NCBI RefSeq assembly: GCF_007565055.1
Contig: NC_044553.1
Span: 100,167,858-100,231,857 of the forward strand
DNA from: Rhinopithecus roxellana
Lineage: Eukaryota; Chordata; Mammalia; Primates; Cercopithecidae
Reading direction: 5' to 3'
Length of the DNA stretch: 64,000 nt
Shown here: piece by piece, positions 22,880-35,000 of the stretch
Layout of the letters: each line of letters starts with the position of its first letter
Numbering within the stretch: position 1 is the stretch's first letter
Position numbers and translations under genes: made by a program
Notes under the pieces: generated by a model
Seen by the model: only the letters and a program-made list of their open reading frames with translations
The model's database searches: none
Told to the model about the DNA's origin: nothing

Positions 22880-24704
22880 CCATATGTTTTCTTTAAATAT
22901 ATAACTATCTTTATTCAAAAACATCTGTAACATATATGTAGTGCCAATTAGGAGGCTTTCAGCTACAAGTGAGAGAAACCTTCATTCAAACTAGTTTAAT
23001 TCATGAGGACATTTACTATCCTAGGAGCAGGAAGTCTGAAGGTGGGCTGTCTCCAGGCACAATATGATCAAGACTCTGGCTCAGCTTCTCTGTGATTTTT
23101 TTTTCCCAACTCTGCCTTCCTATATATGTTGGCTGGTCTTCAGCCGGCTTCCTGCATGGTGGCCAGATGGATCTCAACAGCATGCGGGTCACATGTTTCT
23201 TTGTTCACAACCAGTTGCAGAGGGAGAAAATACTCAATCATGGAATAATTTGATTGTAGCAACTTAAATGTTGTGTTCACCTCTGGATTGATACCAGCTG
23301 TGGAACATTGCTACGTGTTGATTTTTTAAAGCCTGGATTCCTAAACCAGTCACTGGTAAAGGGGATTGGATTACTATGATCAACTTAGACTGATCAGAAT
23401 CCATCTCTGGAGCTGGAATGGAGTCAATTTCCACTGAGCCACATGACTTGTGTGGGAAGATATTAATATATAATGGATTGTGAGGAAAGCAGAAATGTCT
23501 GCGTGTGAATAGATAACATGAATGTTATTCTCCAGCTCCACTATAAGACCACAGTGTACATGAGATTTGAATATTTTCAAGAAGGGAGTCATTTTTAAGT
23601 TTTTGAGCTAAGAACTGAAGATTATAATTTGCAGATTTATAAGGAGTATGGTCACTAGGATGTTTATGAAAAGCAGAAATAGACATTTTTGTAGAACCTA
23701 ACTATAAACATTGGCCAGAGAAGGATAATATTTTAGGTTATCAGCAGTCAATTATATCACAGGGGCAGAGTCCCGAATACAGACTCTTTGGAGGGGTGGG
23801 GAGGTGATGCTACCATTGGGGGACAGTCTTTGAGGTCTCCCCACTGTCTCTTTCTGCTGCCTAGCTACTTTCAGCTGATCGTTATAATCCCTGCTCAATC
23901 ACCTCCCTGGGGCTTGAAATGGTAACATTTCAGGCAGTGGGTCATGGTCTGAATCTAGTCATATTTTTATTATGCTAAGATTACTGGTAATGTTGAAAAA
24001 ATACTTCTAGCTTTTCCAAATATTGCTGGATACTAGAAACTTGAATATATGTAATTTCTATTAATGATAGATAATTAAATCCAGATCCTTCAGTATTGTA
24101 CAGCTCAGTCATTAGCAAATGGATACATGTGCCAAAGCTGGTAGCTCTCCAAGTTGCAGGTGGTTCTCAATGGTATCCAGGGTGATACTTGGGCTATAGC
24201 CACAGGCAAAATGGCAAAGTAGAAACGAACTTTGGTTCGCGTCCACTTTCTTTTTAGCATCATTATTCCAGCAGTTGGAATGGAATAATAGAGTGATCCT
24301 CATATCAAAGGCTTCTTTGATGGGTCTGACATGGAGGTGGATAGATGACAGCATTATGGAAAGCAAGAGGTGGTATACAAAGTGACATGTCCCCCAGGGG
24401 AGTGACCTTTATGTAAAGGAGAAGAAGCATTATAGAGTAAGAACTCCCCTGCACCATTCTTGACTCAGGGATATGGAGTGATGAGCAGTGTTTACTCAAG
24501 GGTTGCTAGAGAAGTGAAATCCTCGGTGGAGAGCAAGGAGAAGGAGGCAGAGCTCAGAGAAGCTGTTTCTGCTTGACTGCTCAAAGGGAAGGATGTCTCA
24601 ACAAGGCCACGACGCACCCACTGCCAGGATGGAGGAAGAAAATGTTAAGGATGGTCGCTGGTGGTCTGTCTGCCACCAGAGACACACTCTCTGGATATTT
24701 GTTT
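22880..24704. other. Mostly unassigned DNA
   Basis: The segment 22946-23270 has an old-repeat feel (GCTACAAGTGAGAGAAACC, GGCTCAGCTTCTCTGTG) but no family could be fixed. The rest, including 23760-23960, is unrecognised. Open frames are short and unsupported. Confidence 0.35.
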
Positions 24705-24780
24705 TTGTCATCTCTACGGTGGAGGTGAAAATACTTACCCTGCAAGGCTGTTGTGAGGATCAAGTACAATCATCCTCCTT
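24705..24780 (+). repeat. MIR fragment
   Basis: GTGGAGGTGAAAATACTTAC then CAAGGCTGTTGTGAGGATCA is the MIR 3' half. Confidence 0.65.
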
Positions 24781-25282
24781 GAACCCACCCTTTGTTTCAA
24801 AATTGTTGTTTTTCAACCTTGCATCATAATGTAAAAGTTTATTCTCTAAGTGAAGCTGATCTCATCCATCAAAAAAAAAAAAAAATGATTCTTGGCTTCT
24901 GCTTTTTCCCCTTATTGCCATTCTCCTTCTTCTATACCTGTTTGCTTAAAGAGAAGGTCAGCGACTTGGCCACCCCATTCCTGAACTGTTGCCAACCGTT
25001 GGTATATGCACAGCCTTGCTGAAAACTCCCAAGGTACTAATGGTTTTTTAAAACCTCAAAATCACTTAGTGACGCTTATCAACAGCTAATATTAATGGAT
25101 AATGACGAAAACCACAGCTGTCTTCCCAGAACGGACAGAATAAAATCAATGTAGCCTGGGCTAGGGAATGTTAAAAAATTATAGAAGTAAAGTATCATCT
25201 TTTCCAACTTTTATCTTGTAATAAAACTTTCTATATTTTTAAGTGCTTAATTACCATTCCTTCCTCTTTTACAAAAAATACT
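24781..25282. other. Unassigned DNA with short poly(A)
   Basis: A 15-base A-run near 24870 has no recognisable retrocopy or duplication around it. Confidence 0.4.
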
Positions 25283-25578
25283 GTCTGGCTCAAGTCTGTA
25301 ATCCCAGCACTTTGGGAGGCCGAGGTGGGTGGATCACTTGAGGTCAGGACTTTGAGATCAACCTGGCCAACATGGTGAAACCCTGTCTGTACTAAAAATA
25401 CAAAAATAAGCTGGGCATGGTGGTGGGTGCCTGTAATCCCAGCTACTTGGAAGGCTGAGGCAGGAGAATCACTTGAATCCAGGAGGTGGGGAGTGTAGGG
25501 AGCAGAGATTGCACCACTGCACTCCAGTCTGAGCGACAGAGCACGACTGTCTTAAATAAATAAATAAATAAATAAGTA
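25283..25578 (+). mobile_element. Alu SINE (AluS-like)
   Basis: TCTGTAATCCCAGCACTTTG through both monomers to a tail converted to (AAAT)n (about 25553-25578). First ~15 bases degenerate. Confidence 0.95.
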
Positions 25579-26735
25579 AAATCTAATGCAATGAGTTGCA
25601 CTCTGAGGAAAAGAAAACATATCAAAAAATCTCAACAACTTTAACCAGTTTTCAAACTTAAAACTTCATTTATGAGGTGATCATAATGTTACTAAATAGG
25701 CCATAGAAAATACAATATATTTATTTAGATTGTGTGGGCACCAACCAGCAAACCACCATCTTTGATTATGAAGATCAACTCTATACTCTCATCTAAGTAC
25801 ACACAGTGGGCTTCTGAACACCACACTGGAGGGAGCAGAGAGAAGAGATTGTGTTATATATTCACCCTGAGCACAACAAATACTCTTGGCCACCTTGATT
25901 TTGGTTTTTGGTTGGAATTAGGAAGTTTTGGAGGAACAGTTTTTATCTGTTAAGAATAAAACTCCATGTCTGGATGCATAGCAGTAAATACTGTATTCTT
26001 AGAGTTTTCCAGCTGAAATTTATGTTCAATGAATATTTACTGGCACTTACTACATGCAAAGCTCTGCCTTATGGGCTGGAAATGTGAATAGGATACAAAT
26101 GTAGATTTTTAAGGAGCTTAGAATTTTGTGGTATGTATTTATGTGTGGGTGTGTAAAATGGCAAAAAAACTTTTAAAATAGTTTAAAAAAGTTAGTCACA
26201 CAATTATTTCTCAGAGGCTGATGACTTTCTCTGGAGAGGAATTCACTGATCTTCCTTTTGAGGAATATAAGCCTATATTCTCAGAATGAGAGAAAGGGGA
26301 TGGGGTCTTGTTTATTCAGTATGTAGACTTTTACTTTGTTCCTCGGTTTTAATTTTACCTCAGTGTTGCCCTTGACTGTGCCTGGAGCACAGGGCACCTC
26401 CAATTCAGCCTCTCCAGAAGTAAACTTGTCTTCTGCCTATCTTGTGTTTGTTGGGAGGAGAGGAACTGGGACTCTACTACTATTGATGAAGAATCCGAAA
26501 AAGTCTTCTATTCTTAGCCCCTGTGCCACACCCTACCTGTGAGGTAGACTTTGTCTCTTATTCCCCCAAATCCCTTGCCCATCTACTTATCATCTTCCAC
26601 AATTAATTAACATTTAACATCATTTCCTTTACTGAGCTTCTTATGATTTTGGGTTTATTAGTGTTCATTCCTTCACTTTTGTATTTCAGACTTTTGGGAA
26701 GAAGTAGAGGTAATTTCCTTTGCACAAAAATGTGT
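25579..26735. other. Unassigned DNA with one old-repeat trace
   Basis: 26020-26135 (CAATGAATATTTACTGGCAC, TACTACATGCAAAGCTCTGC) matches the same old LINE-type consensus seen at 11925-12380. The rest is unrecognised. Confidence 0.4.
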
Positions 26736-27052
26736 GCAGGTCAGGCATGGTGGCTCACGCCTGTAATCACAGCACTTTGGGAGGCCAAAGTGGGCAGATC
26801 ACCTGAGGTCGGGAGTTCGAGACCAGCCTGACCAACATGGAGAAGCCCTGTCTCTACTAAAACTACAAAATTAGCTGGGTGTGGTGGTGCATGCCTGTAA
26901 TCCCAGTTACTCGGGAGACTGAGGCAGGAGAATCGCTTGAACCCCGAAGGTGGAGGTTGTGATGAGCCGAGATCAAGCCATTGCACTCCAGCCTGGGCAG
27001 CAAGAGTGAAACTCCATCTCAAAAAACAAAACAAAACAAAACAAAAAAAGAA
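26736..27052 (+). mobile_element. Alu SINE (AluS-like) with duplication
   Basis: GGTCAGGCATGGTGGCTCAC to a (CAAAA)n tail. AAAAATGTGT flanks it at 26726-26735 and 27053-27062. Confidence 0.95.
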
Positions 27053-27435
27053 AAAAATGTGTCTAATTACCTATGTTTGACTCTGTGAGATCTTTGGACA
27101 CAGGACCCTGCCATCTTTGCAGCACTGCTCCCAGACCACTGTTTGTGTTGGTTGAAATGGTTCTTGGCATATCTCATCCATGCTACTTATTGACACGATT
27201 AGAAGTTTACTGTTCCATAGCAGCTGCCATATGACAAGTCTGAAGCACATGACATCACTCTCTGGGGGATCTTTGTGGTATTATATAACATAGTGGACTC
27301 GGTACATTTGCTAAATCCTCTAATGCACAAAGTACTATTCTAAGTGGGATATAAGATTGGAATCAGATATACAATTAGCCTTAAAGGGGTCTGGACTCCA
27401 GGTACTCTACTGGGGGAGCTAAGAAACACTCGTAA

Positions 27436-27737
27436 GGCCAGGCATGGTGACTGACACTTGTAATCCCAGCATTTTGGCAGCCTATGATGGGTGGATCACG
27501 AGGTCAAGAGATCGAGACAATCCTGGCCAATATGGTGAAACCCTGTCTCTATTAAAAATACAAAAATTAGCTGGGCGTGGTGGCACATGCCTGTGGTCCC
27601 AACTACTTGGGAGACTGAGGCAGGAGAATCTCTTGAACCCGGGAGGCAGAGGTTGCAGCAAACTGAGATCATATCGTGCCACTGCGCTCCAGCCTGGTGA
27701 CAGAGCGAGACTCCGCCTCAAAAAAAAAAAAAAAAAA
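27436..27737 (+). mobile_element. AluY with near-perfect duplication
   Basis: GGCCAGGCATGGTGACTGAC through GGTGACAGAGCGAGACTCCG to an A-tail. AAGAAACACTCGTAAG-type flanks occur at 27421-27436 and 27738-27752, one base lost on the right. Confidence 0.95.
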
Positions 27738-27884
27738 AAGAAACACCGTAAGTCACTATAATACAACAAAGGAATCTCTCTCTTTCTTTATTTTTTGTAG
27801 CCTGTATATACCTGTCATCAATTATGCTATGTAGTTCAGCAATGAAATAGCAGACTTCTCTAAAACTCTCAACTTGGGCTGTGT

Positions 27885-27994
27885 GGCCTGGGGCTTAAGA
27901 GCATGGACTCTGGAGCTAAGTGGCCAGTGCCGAACCCTGGATTTGAATCCAAATCCTAGAATCCAAATTCTAAGAGCTGTGTGACTTCTGACAA
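27885..27994 (+). repeat. MIR SINE, 5' part (continues at 36483)
   Basis: TTAAGAGCATGGACTCTGGA and AGAGCTGTGTGACTTCTGAC are the MIR 5' and core parts. It stops at the L1-A insertion site and resumes more than 8 kb away at 36483-36730. Confidence 0.85.
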
Positions 27995-27999
27995 ATTGC

Positions 28000-28303
28000 T
28001 TTTTTTTTTTTTTTTTTTTGAGACGGAGTCTCGCTCTGTCGCCCAGGCTGGAGTGCAGTGGCCGGATCTCAGCTCACTGCAAGCTCCGGCCCCCGGGTTT
28101 TACGCCATTCTCCGGCCTCAGCCTCCGAAGTAGCTGGGACTACAGGCGCCCGCCACCTCGCCCGGCTCGTTTTTTGTATTTTTTAGTAGAGACGGGGTTT
28201 CACCGTGTTAGCCAGGATGGCCACGATCTCCTGACCTCGTGATCCGCCCGTCTTGGCCTCCCAAAGTGCTGGGATTACAGGCTTGAGCCACCCCTCCCGG
28301 CCC
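28000..28303 (-). mobile_element. AluYRa-type Alu in the tail of L1-A
   Basis: Carries CAGTGGCCGGATCTCAGCTC, CACCTCGCCCGGCTCG, TTTTTTGTATTTTTTAGTAG and ACAGGCTTGAGCC, the Old World monkey AluYRa variants as I know them. It abuts the poly(T) of L1-A, so it landed in or beside the L1 A-tail. Confidence 0.92.
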
Positions 28304-28478
28304 TTTTTTTTTCTTTTTCAACTTTTATTTTAGAGTCGGGGGTACATGTGCAGGATTGTTACGGAGGCATATTGTGTAATGCTGAGGTTTGGAGTACTAA
28401 TGATCCCGTCACCCAGGTAGAGAGTGTAGTACTCAATAGGCAGTTTTGGAGCCTTTGCCCCGTCCCTCTCTCCTCCTG

Positions 28479-28967
28479 CTAGTAGTCTTCACTGTTTATT
28501 ATTCCCCTCTTTATGTCCATGCGTACCCAGTGTTTAGCTTCCTCTTGTGAGAACACGAGATATTTGGTTTTCTGTGTCTGTGATAGTTCGCTTAGGATAA
28601 TGGCCTTCAGCTGTATCCATGTTGCTGCAAAGGACATGATTTTGTTCTTTTTTATGATGCATAGTATTCCATTGTACATATACCAAATTTTCTTTATCCA
28701 GTTCACTGTTAATGAACACCTGGGTTGATTCCTTGTCTTTGCTATTGTGAATAGTGCTGCAATGAACATACGAGTGCCTGTATTCTTTTGGTAGAACAAT
28801 TTATTTTCCTTTGGGTGTATACCCAGTAATGGGATTGCTGAGTCAAATGATAGCTCAACTCTTAGTTCTCTGAGAAATCTCCAAATTGCTCTCCATAGTG
28901 GCTGGACAAATTTACATCCCCACCAACAATGTATAAATGTCCCATTTTCTCCATAGCTCACCAACAT
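28479..28967 (-). pseudogene. L1-A ORF2 C-terminal fragment (open for 162 codons)
   Basis: Reads as the Cys-rich C-terminal domain of L1 ORF2p: FIHCWWGCKFVQPLW near residues 11-25, then SAIPLLGIHPKE, MFIAALFTIAKT and MSFAATWIQLKAII. ORF2p is the endonuclease/reverse transcriptase of L1; this region binds nucleic acid. Only the C-terminal segment is present, with no promoter and no start of its own, so it is a fossil. The frame drifts after the conserved part: the final ~25 residues do not match the family. Confidence 0.9.
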
Positions 28968-28984
28968 ATGTTATTTTTTGACTT

Positions 28985-29284
28985 ATTTATTTATTTATTT
29001 TTTGAGATGGAGTCTCACTCTGTCGTCCAGGCTGGAGTGCAGTGGCGCCATCTCAGCTCACTGCAAGCTCTGCCTCCTGGGTTCACGCCATTCTCCTGCC
29101 TCAGCCTCCCGAGTAGCTGCGACTACAGGCGCCTACCACCATGCCCGGCTAATTTTTTGTATTTTTAGTGGAGACAGGGTTTCACCGTGTTAGCCAGGAT
29201 GGTCTTGATCTCCTGACCTTATGATCCACCCACCTTGGCCTCCCAAAGTGCTGGGATTACAGGTGTGAGCCACCGTGCCCGGCC
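28985..29284 (-). mobile_element. AluY inserted in L1-A
   Basis: GAGATGGAGTCTCACTCTGT to GTGCCCGGCC. Perfect 13-bp duplication TATTTTTTGACTT at 28972-28984 and 29285-29297; L1-A ORF2 continues across it. Confidence 0.97.
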
Positions 29285-29814
29285 TATTTTTTGACTTTTA
29301 ACAAAAGCCATTCTGACTGGTGTGAGATGGCATCCCATTGTGGTTTTGAGTTGCATTTCTTTGATTGTTAGTAATGCTGAGAATTTTTCATATCTATTGG
29401 CTGCTTGTATGTCTTCTTTTGAGAAGTGTCTGTTCATGCCCTTTGCCCACTTTTTTTATTTTTTATTTTTCCATAAGTTATTGGGATACAGATGGTGTTT
29501 TGTTACATGCGTAAGTTCTTTAGTGGTGATTTGTGAGATTTTGGTGCACCCATTACCCAAGCAGTACACACTGCACCCTATTTGTAGTCTTTTATCCCTC
29601 GCCCCCTCCCACCCTTCCGCCAAAGTCCCCAAAGTCCATTGTATCATTCTTATGCCTTTGTGTCCTCATAGCTTAGCTCCCACATATCAGTGAGAACATA
29701 TGATGTTTGGTTTTCCATTCCTGAGTTACTTAGAATAATAGTCTCCAATCTTATCCAGGTTTCTGCAAATACCATTAATTCATTCCTTTTCATGGCTGAG
29801 AAGTATTCTATCAT

Positions 29815-29892
29815 AAATATATATACACATATATATGTATATATATAAACATATATATGTATATATAAACATATATATATGTATATATCACA
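29815..29892. repeat. AT-rich minisatellite in L1-B
   Basis: Three imperfect ~20-bp units of AAACATATATATGTATATAT type, self-complementary within each unit. It replaces the short ATATAT run normal at this L1 position. Confidence 0.85.
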
Positions 29893-32534
29893 GTTTCTTT
29901 ATCCACTCATTTTTTGATGGGCATTTGGGTTGGTTCCTTGATTTTGCAGTTGCAAATTGTGCTGCTATAAACATGCATGTGCAAGTATCTTTTTCTATTA
30001 GTGACTTCTTTTCCTCTGGGTAGATACCCAGTAGTGGGATTGTTGGATCAAATGATAGTTCTACTTTTAGTTGTTTAAGGAATCTTCATGCTGTTTTCCA
30101 CAGTGGTTGTATTAGTTTACCTTCCCACCAGCAGTGTAGAAGTGTTCCCTGATCACCACATCCATGCCAACATTTTCTGTCTTTTTATTTTTTGATTATG
30201 GCCATTCTTGCAGGAGTCAGGTGGTATCACATTGTGGTTTTGATTTGAATTTCCCTGATCATTAATGATGTTGAGCATTTTTTCATATTTTTGGGCCATT
30301 TGTATATCTTCTTTTGAGAATTGTTTATTCATGTCCTTAGTCCACTTTTTGATGCGATTTTTTTTTTTTTCTTACTGATTTGTTTGAGGTCTTTGTAGAA
30401 TCTGGTTATTAGTCCTTTGTCAGATATATAGATTGTGAAGATTTTCCCACACTCTGTTCGTTGTTTGTTTACTCTGCTGACTGTTCCTTTTGCCATGCAA
30501 AAGCTCTTTAGTTTAATTAAGTCCCAGCTATTTATCTTTGTTTTTATTGCATTTGCTTTTGGGTTCTTGGTTATGAAATCTTTGCGTAAGCCAATGTCTA
30601 GAAGGGTTTTTCCAATGTTATCCTCTAGGATTTTTATAGTTTCAGGTCTTGGATTTAAGTCCTTAATCAATCTTGAGTAGATTTTTGCATAAGGTGAGAG
30701 ATGAGGATCCAGTTTTATTCTCCTATATGTGGCTAGCCAATTATCTCAGCACAATTTGTTGAAAAGGGTGTCCTTTCCCCACTTTATGTTTTTGCTTGTT
30801 TTGTTGAAGATCAATTGGCTGTAAGTATTTGGGCTTATTTTTGAGTTCTCTAGTCTATGCCATTGGACGATGTGCCTGTTGTTACACCAGTACCATGCTG
30901 TTTTGGTGACTATGGCCTTATAGTATAGTTTGAAATCAGGTAATGTGATGCCTCCAGATTTGTTCTTTTGCTTAGCTTTGCTTTGGCTATGCAGGCTCTT
31001 TTTTGGTTCCATATGAATTTTAGAATTGTTTTTCTCTAATTCTGTAAAGAATGATGGTATTTTTTTTTTTGTTTTTTTTTTGTTTTTTTCTTTCTTTCTT
31101 TTTTTTTAGGATTGTGTTGAATTTGTAGATTGCTTTTTGCAGTATGGTCATTTTCACAATATTGATTCTACCCATCCATGAGCATGGGATGTGTTTTCAG
31201 TTGTTTGAGTTGTCTGTGATTTCTTTCAGCAGTGTTTTGTAGTTTTCCTTGTAGAGGTCTCTTGCTTGCTTTGTTAGGTATATTCCTCAGTATTTTGTTT
31301 TTTTTGCAGCTATTGTAAGAGAGGTTGAGTTCTTGATTTGATTCTCAGATTGGTCACTGTTGGTGAAGAGCTACCAATTTGTGTACATTAATCTTGTATC
31401 CAGAAACTGTGCTGAATTCTTTTGTCAGTTCTAGGAGCTTTCTGGAGGAGTCTTTAGAGTTTTTGAGGTAAACAATCATATTGTCATCAAACAGCAACAG
31501 TTTGACGTCTTCTTTACTAATTTGGATGTCCTTAATTTCTTTCTCTTGCCCGATTGCTCTGGCTAGAACTTCCAGTGCTATGTTGAAGAGGAGGGGTGAG
31601 AATGGGCATCTTTGTTTTGTTCCAGTTCTCAGAGGGAATGCTTTTAACTTTTTCTCATTCAGTATTATGTTGACTGTGGGTTTGCCACAGATGGTTTTTA
31701 TTACTTTGAGTTATGTCCCTCGTGTGCTGATTTTGCTGAGAGTTTTAATCATAAAGAGATGCTGGACTTTGTCAAATGCTTTTTTGCATGTATTGAGATG
31801 ATCATGTAATTTTTGTTTTTAATTCTGTTTATGTGGTGTATCACATTTACTGGCTTGCATGTGTTAAACCATCCTTATATCCCTGGTATGAAACCCACTT
31901 GATCATGGTGGATTATCTTTTTGATATGTTGTTGGATTTAGTTAGCTACTATTTTGTCAGGGATTTTAGCGTCTATGTCCATCAGGGATTTCAGTCTAAA
32001 GTTTTCTTTTTTGGTTATGTCCCTTCCTGATTTTGGTATTAGGGTGATACTGGTTACATAGCATGATTTAGAATGGTTCATACATGCTGGAATCCTAAAT
32101 GCTCCAGACTTTTCTCTTTCTCAATCTTGTGGAATAGTGTCAATAGGATTGGTACCAATTCTTCTTTGAATGTCTGATAGTATTCTGCTGTGAATTTGTC
32201 TGGTCCTGGACTTTATTTTTGGTTGGTAATTTTAAAATTACCATTTCAGTCTTGCTGCTTGTTATTGGTCTGTTCAGGGTATCTAATTCTTCCTGATTTA
32301 AGCTAGGTGGGTTGTGTTTTTCCAGGAATTTATCCATCTTTTCTAGGTTTCTAGTTTATGTGCATAAAGGTGTTCATAGTAGCCTTGAATGATCTTTTGT
32401 ATTTCTGTCCTGTCAGTTGTAATAACTCCTGTTTCATTTCTTATCGAACTTTTTGGATTTTCTCTCTTCTTGGTTAATCTTGCTAATGGTCTATCAATTT
32501 TATTTATCTTTTGAAAGAACTAGCCTTTTTTTTT

Positions 32535-33092
32535 TCATTTATCTTTTGTATTTTTTTTTGTTTCAATTTCGTTTAATTCTGCTCCGATCCTGGTTATTTC
32601 CTTTCTTCTGCTGGGTTTGGGTTTGGTTTGTTGTTGTTTCTCTAGTTCCTTGAGGTGTGAGCTTAGAATGTCAGTTTGTGCTTTTTCAATCTTTTTGATG
32701 TAGGTGTTTAGGGCTATGAACTTTCCTCTTAGCAATGCCTTTGCCTTATCCCAGAAATTTTGATAGGTTGTATCACTATTGTCGTTCAGTTTGAATAATT
32801 TTTTAATTCCCAACTTGATTTTGTTTTTGACCCAATGATCATTAAGGAGCAGGTTATTCAATTTCCCTGTGTTGGCATGGTTTTGAAGATTCCTTTTGGA
32901 GTTGATTTCCAGTTTTATTCCACTGTAGTCTGAGATGGTGCTTGATATAACTTCAATTTTCTGAAATTTATTGAGGCTCATTTTGTGGCCTATCATATGG
33001 TCTATCTTGGAGAAAGTTCCATGAGCTGTTGAATAGAATGTGTATTTTGTAGTTGTAGGATGGAATGTTCTGTATAAATCTGTTAAGTCCAT
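32535..33092 (-). pseudogene. L1-B ORF2 endonuclease C-terminal half and linker (185 codons open)
   Basis: Matches the L1 ORF2 endonuclease end: MDLTDLYRTFHP, then TFSKIDHMIGHK (Asp/His active-site region), then ISDYSGIKLEI. In functional L1 the last block reads SDHSAIKLEL; here the catalytic His is Tyr, so the fold could not cut DNA even if expressed. The downstream part (GKLNNLLLNDHWVK, ALLRGKFIALNTYIKK) is the linker before the reverse transcriptase. The frame is otherwise broken on both sides. Confidence 0.9.
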
Positions 33093-33472
33093 TTATTCCA
33101 AGGTATAGTTTAAATCCATTGTTTCTATTTTGACTTTCTTTCTTGATTACCTGTCTAGTGCTCTTAGTGGCATATGAAAGTCTCCCACTATTATTGTGTT
33201 GCTGTCTATCTCATTTCTTAGACCTATTGTAATTATTTTATTAATTTAGGAGCTCCAGTGTTAGTTAGGTGCATATATGTTTAGGATTGTGATATTTTCC
33301 TATTGGACAAGGAAACTTGTCCTTCCTTTACCATTATATAATGTCCCTCTTTTTAACTGCTTTTTAAGAAAATGTCTTTTTAAACTGCTGCTGCTTTGAA
33401 GTTTGTTTTGTCTGATGTAAGAATAGCTACTCCCACTCACTTTTGGTGTCCATTTGCGTGAAATGCCTTTTT

Positions 33473-33651
33473 CTACCCCTTCACTTTAAGTTTATGTGAG
33501 TCCTTATGTGTTAGGTGAGTCTCTTGAAAGCAGCAGATAGTTGGTTGGTGAATTCTTATCCATTCTGTAGTTCTGTATCTTTTAAGTGGAGAATTTAGGC
33601 CATTTGCATTCAATGATAGTATTGAGATGTGAGGTGCCATTGCATTTATCA
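33473..33651 (-). pseudogene. L1-B ORF2 N-terminus (endonuclease start)
   Basis: Contains MAPHISILSLNANGLNSP, the start of L1 ORF2p with the conserved active-site Asn (LNANGLN), and CCFQETHL with the catalytic Glu. A stop or shift follows after about 60 codons. The ATG before APHIS is the family's usual start. Confidence 0.88.
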
Positions 33652-33703
33652 TGCTATTTGTTGCCTGTGTACCTTGGTGTTTCATTTTTTGCTTTTACTT
33701 TGT

Positions 33704-33998
33704 TATTTTTGGAGATAAGAGTCTTGCTCTGTTGCCCAGGCTGGAGTGCAGTGGCAGAGTCTTGGCTCACTGCAACCTCCACCTCCTGGGCTCAAGTGAT
33801 TCTCCTGCCTCACCCTCCTGAGTAGTTGAGATTACAGGCACCCACCACTGCACCTGGCTAATTTTTGTATTTTTTGGTAGAGACAGGGTTTTGCCATGTT
33901 GGACAGGATGGTCTTGAACTCCTGACGTTAGGTGATCTGCCCACTTCTGCCTCCCAAAGTGCTGGGATTACAGGTGTGAACCACTGTGCCTGGCCTGT
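33704..33998 (-). mobile_element. Alu (AluS-like) between L1-B ORF1 and ORF2
   Basis: Perfect 11-bp duplication TTTTACTTTGT at 33693-33703 and 33999-34009. Full dimer ending GTGCCTGGCC. Confidence 0.96.
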
Positions 33999-34059
33999 TT
34001 TTACTTTGTAAATTGTATTTTTGTTTTATAGGTTCTGTGAGATTTATGCTTTAAAGAGG

Positions 34060-35000
34060 TTCTGTTTTGACATGTTTCCAGGATTTGTTTCAATTTTTAA
34101 GAGCTCCTTTTAGCAGCTCTTATAGTGGTGGCTTGGTAGTGGTGAATTCTCTCATCATTTGTTTGTCTGAAAAAGACTATACTTTCCATCGTATGTGATG
34201 CTTAGTTTTGCTGGATACAAAATTCTTGGCTGATAATTGTTTTGTTTGAGGAGGCTAAAGATCAGGCCCTAATCCCTTTTAGCTTGTAGGGTTTCTGCTG
34301 AGAAATCTGCTGCTAATCTGGTAGGTTTTGCTTTATAGGTTATCTGGTTGCTTTTGTCTCATAGCTCTTAAGATTTTTTCCTTCGTCTTAAGTTTAGATA
34401 ATCTGATGACAATGAGCCTAGTTGATGATCTTTTTGTGATAATTTCCCAGGTGTTCTTTGTACCTCTTGTATTTGAATGTGTGGGCCTCTAGTAGGCTGG
34501 GGAGGTTCTTCTCAATTATTCCCCCAAATATGTTTTTCCAGATCTTAGATTTCTCTTCTTTCTCAAGAACATCGATTATTCTTAGGTTTGGTAGTTTAAC
34601 ATAATCCAAGACATCTTGGAGGCTTTGTTTATACTTTCTTACTCTTTTTCCTTTGTCTTTGTTCGATCGGGTTAATTCGAAGACCTTGTCTTCGAGCTCT
34701 GAATTTCTTTCTTCTACTTGTTCAATTCTATTGCTGAGACTTTCCAGAGCATTTTGCAGTTCTGTGTGTCCAATGTTTCCTAAAGGTTTGATTGCTTTTT
34801 CTTTATGCTATCTATTTCCTTGAATATTTCTCCCTTCACTTCTTGTATTATTTTTCAGGTAAACCAGGGATTTCTTCTTGGTTTGGATCCATTGCTGATG
34901 AGCTAGTGTGATTTTTTGGGGGTGTCAAAGAGCCTTGTTTTGTTGTATTACCAGAATTGGTTTTCTGGTTCCTTCTCATTTGAGTAGATAGGCTCTGTCA
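34060..35000 (-). pseudogene. L1-B ORF1 relic (RNA-binding protein)
   Basis: ORF1p is the trimeric RNA-binding chaperone of L1. The segment 34418-34609 is the clearest open piece (LPNLRIIDVLEKEEKSK..., IIEKNLPSLLEAH), corresponding to the start of the RRM region. The complement of the C-terminus lies near 34090-34200 and the N-terminal low-complexity part near 34780-35000. Multiple frame breaks. Confidence 0.75.

Larger units (their letters stand above)
28304..29457 (-). mobile_element. L1-A: 5'-truncated L1 (L1PB/L1MA type), 3' part
   Basis: The complement of an L1 3' UTR and ORF2 C-terminus. L1-A is interrupted by an AluY (28985-29284), then by L1-B at 29458, and resumes at 36394-36473. 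The MIR sequence TTCTGACAA on both sides (27986-27994 and 36474-36482) is its target duplication. Its own length is only about 0.94 kb. Confidence 0.92.

Noticed and set aside
24870..24884. Poly(A) as a retrocopy tail
   Set aside because: No target duplication or coherent upstream insert could be seen.
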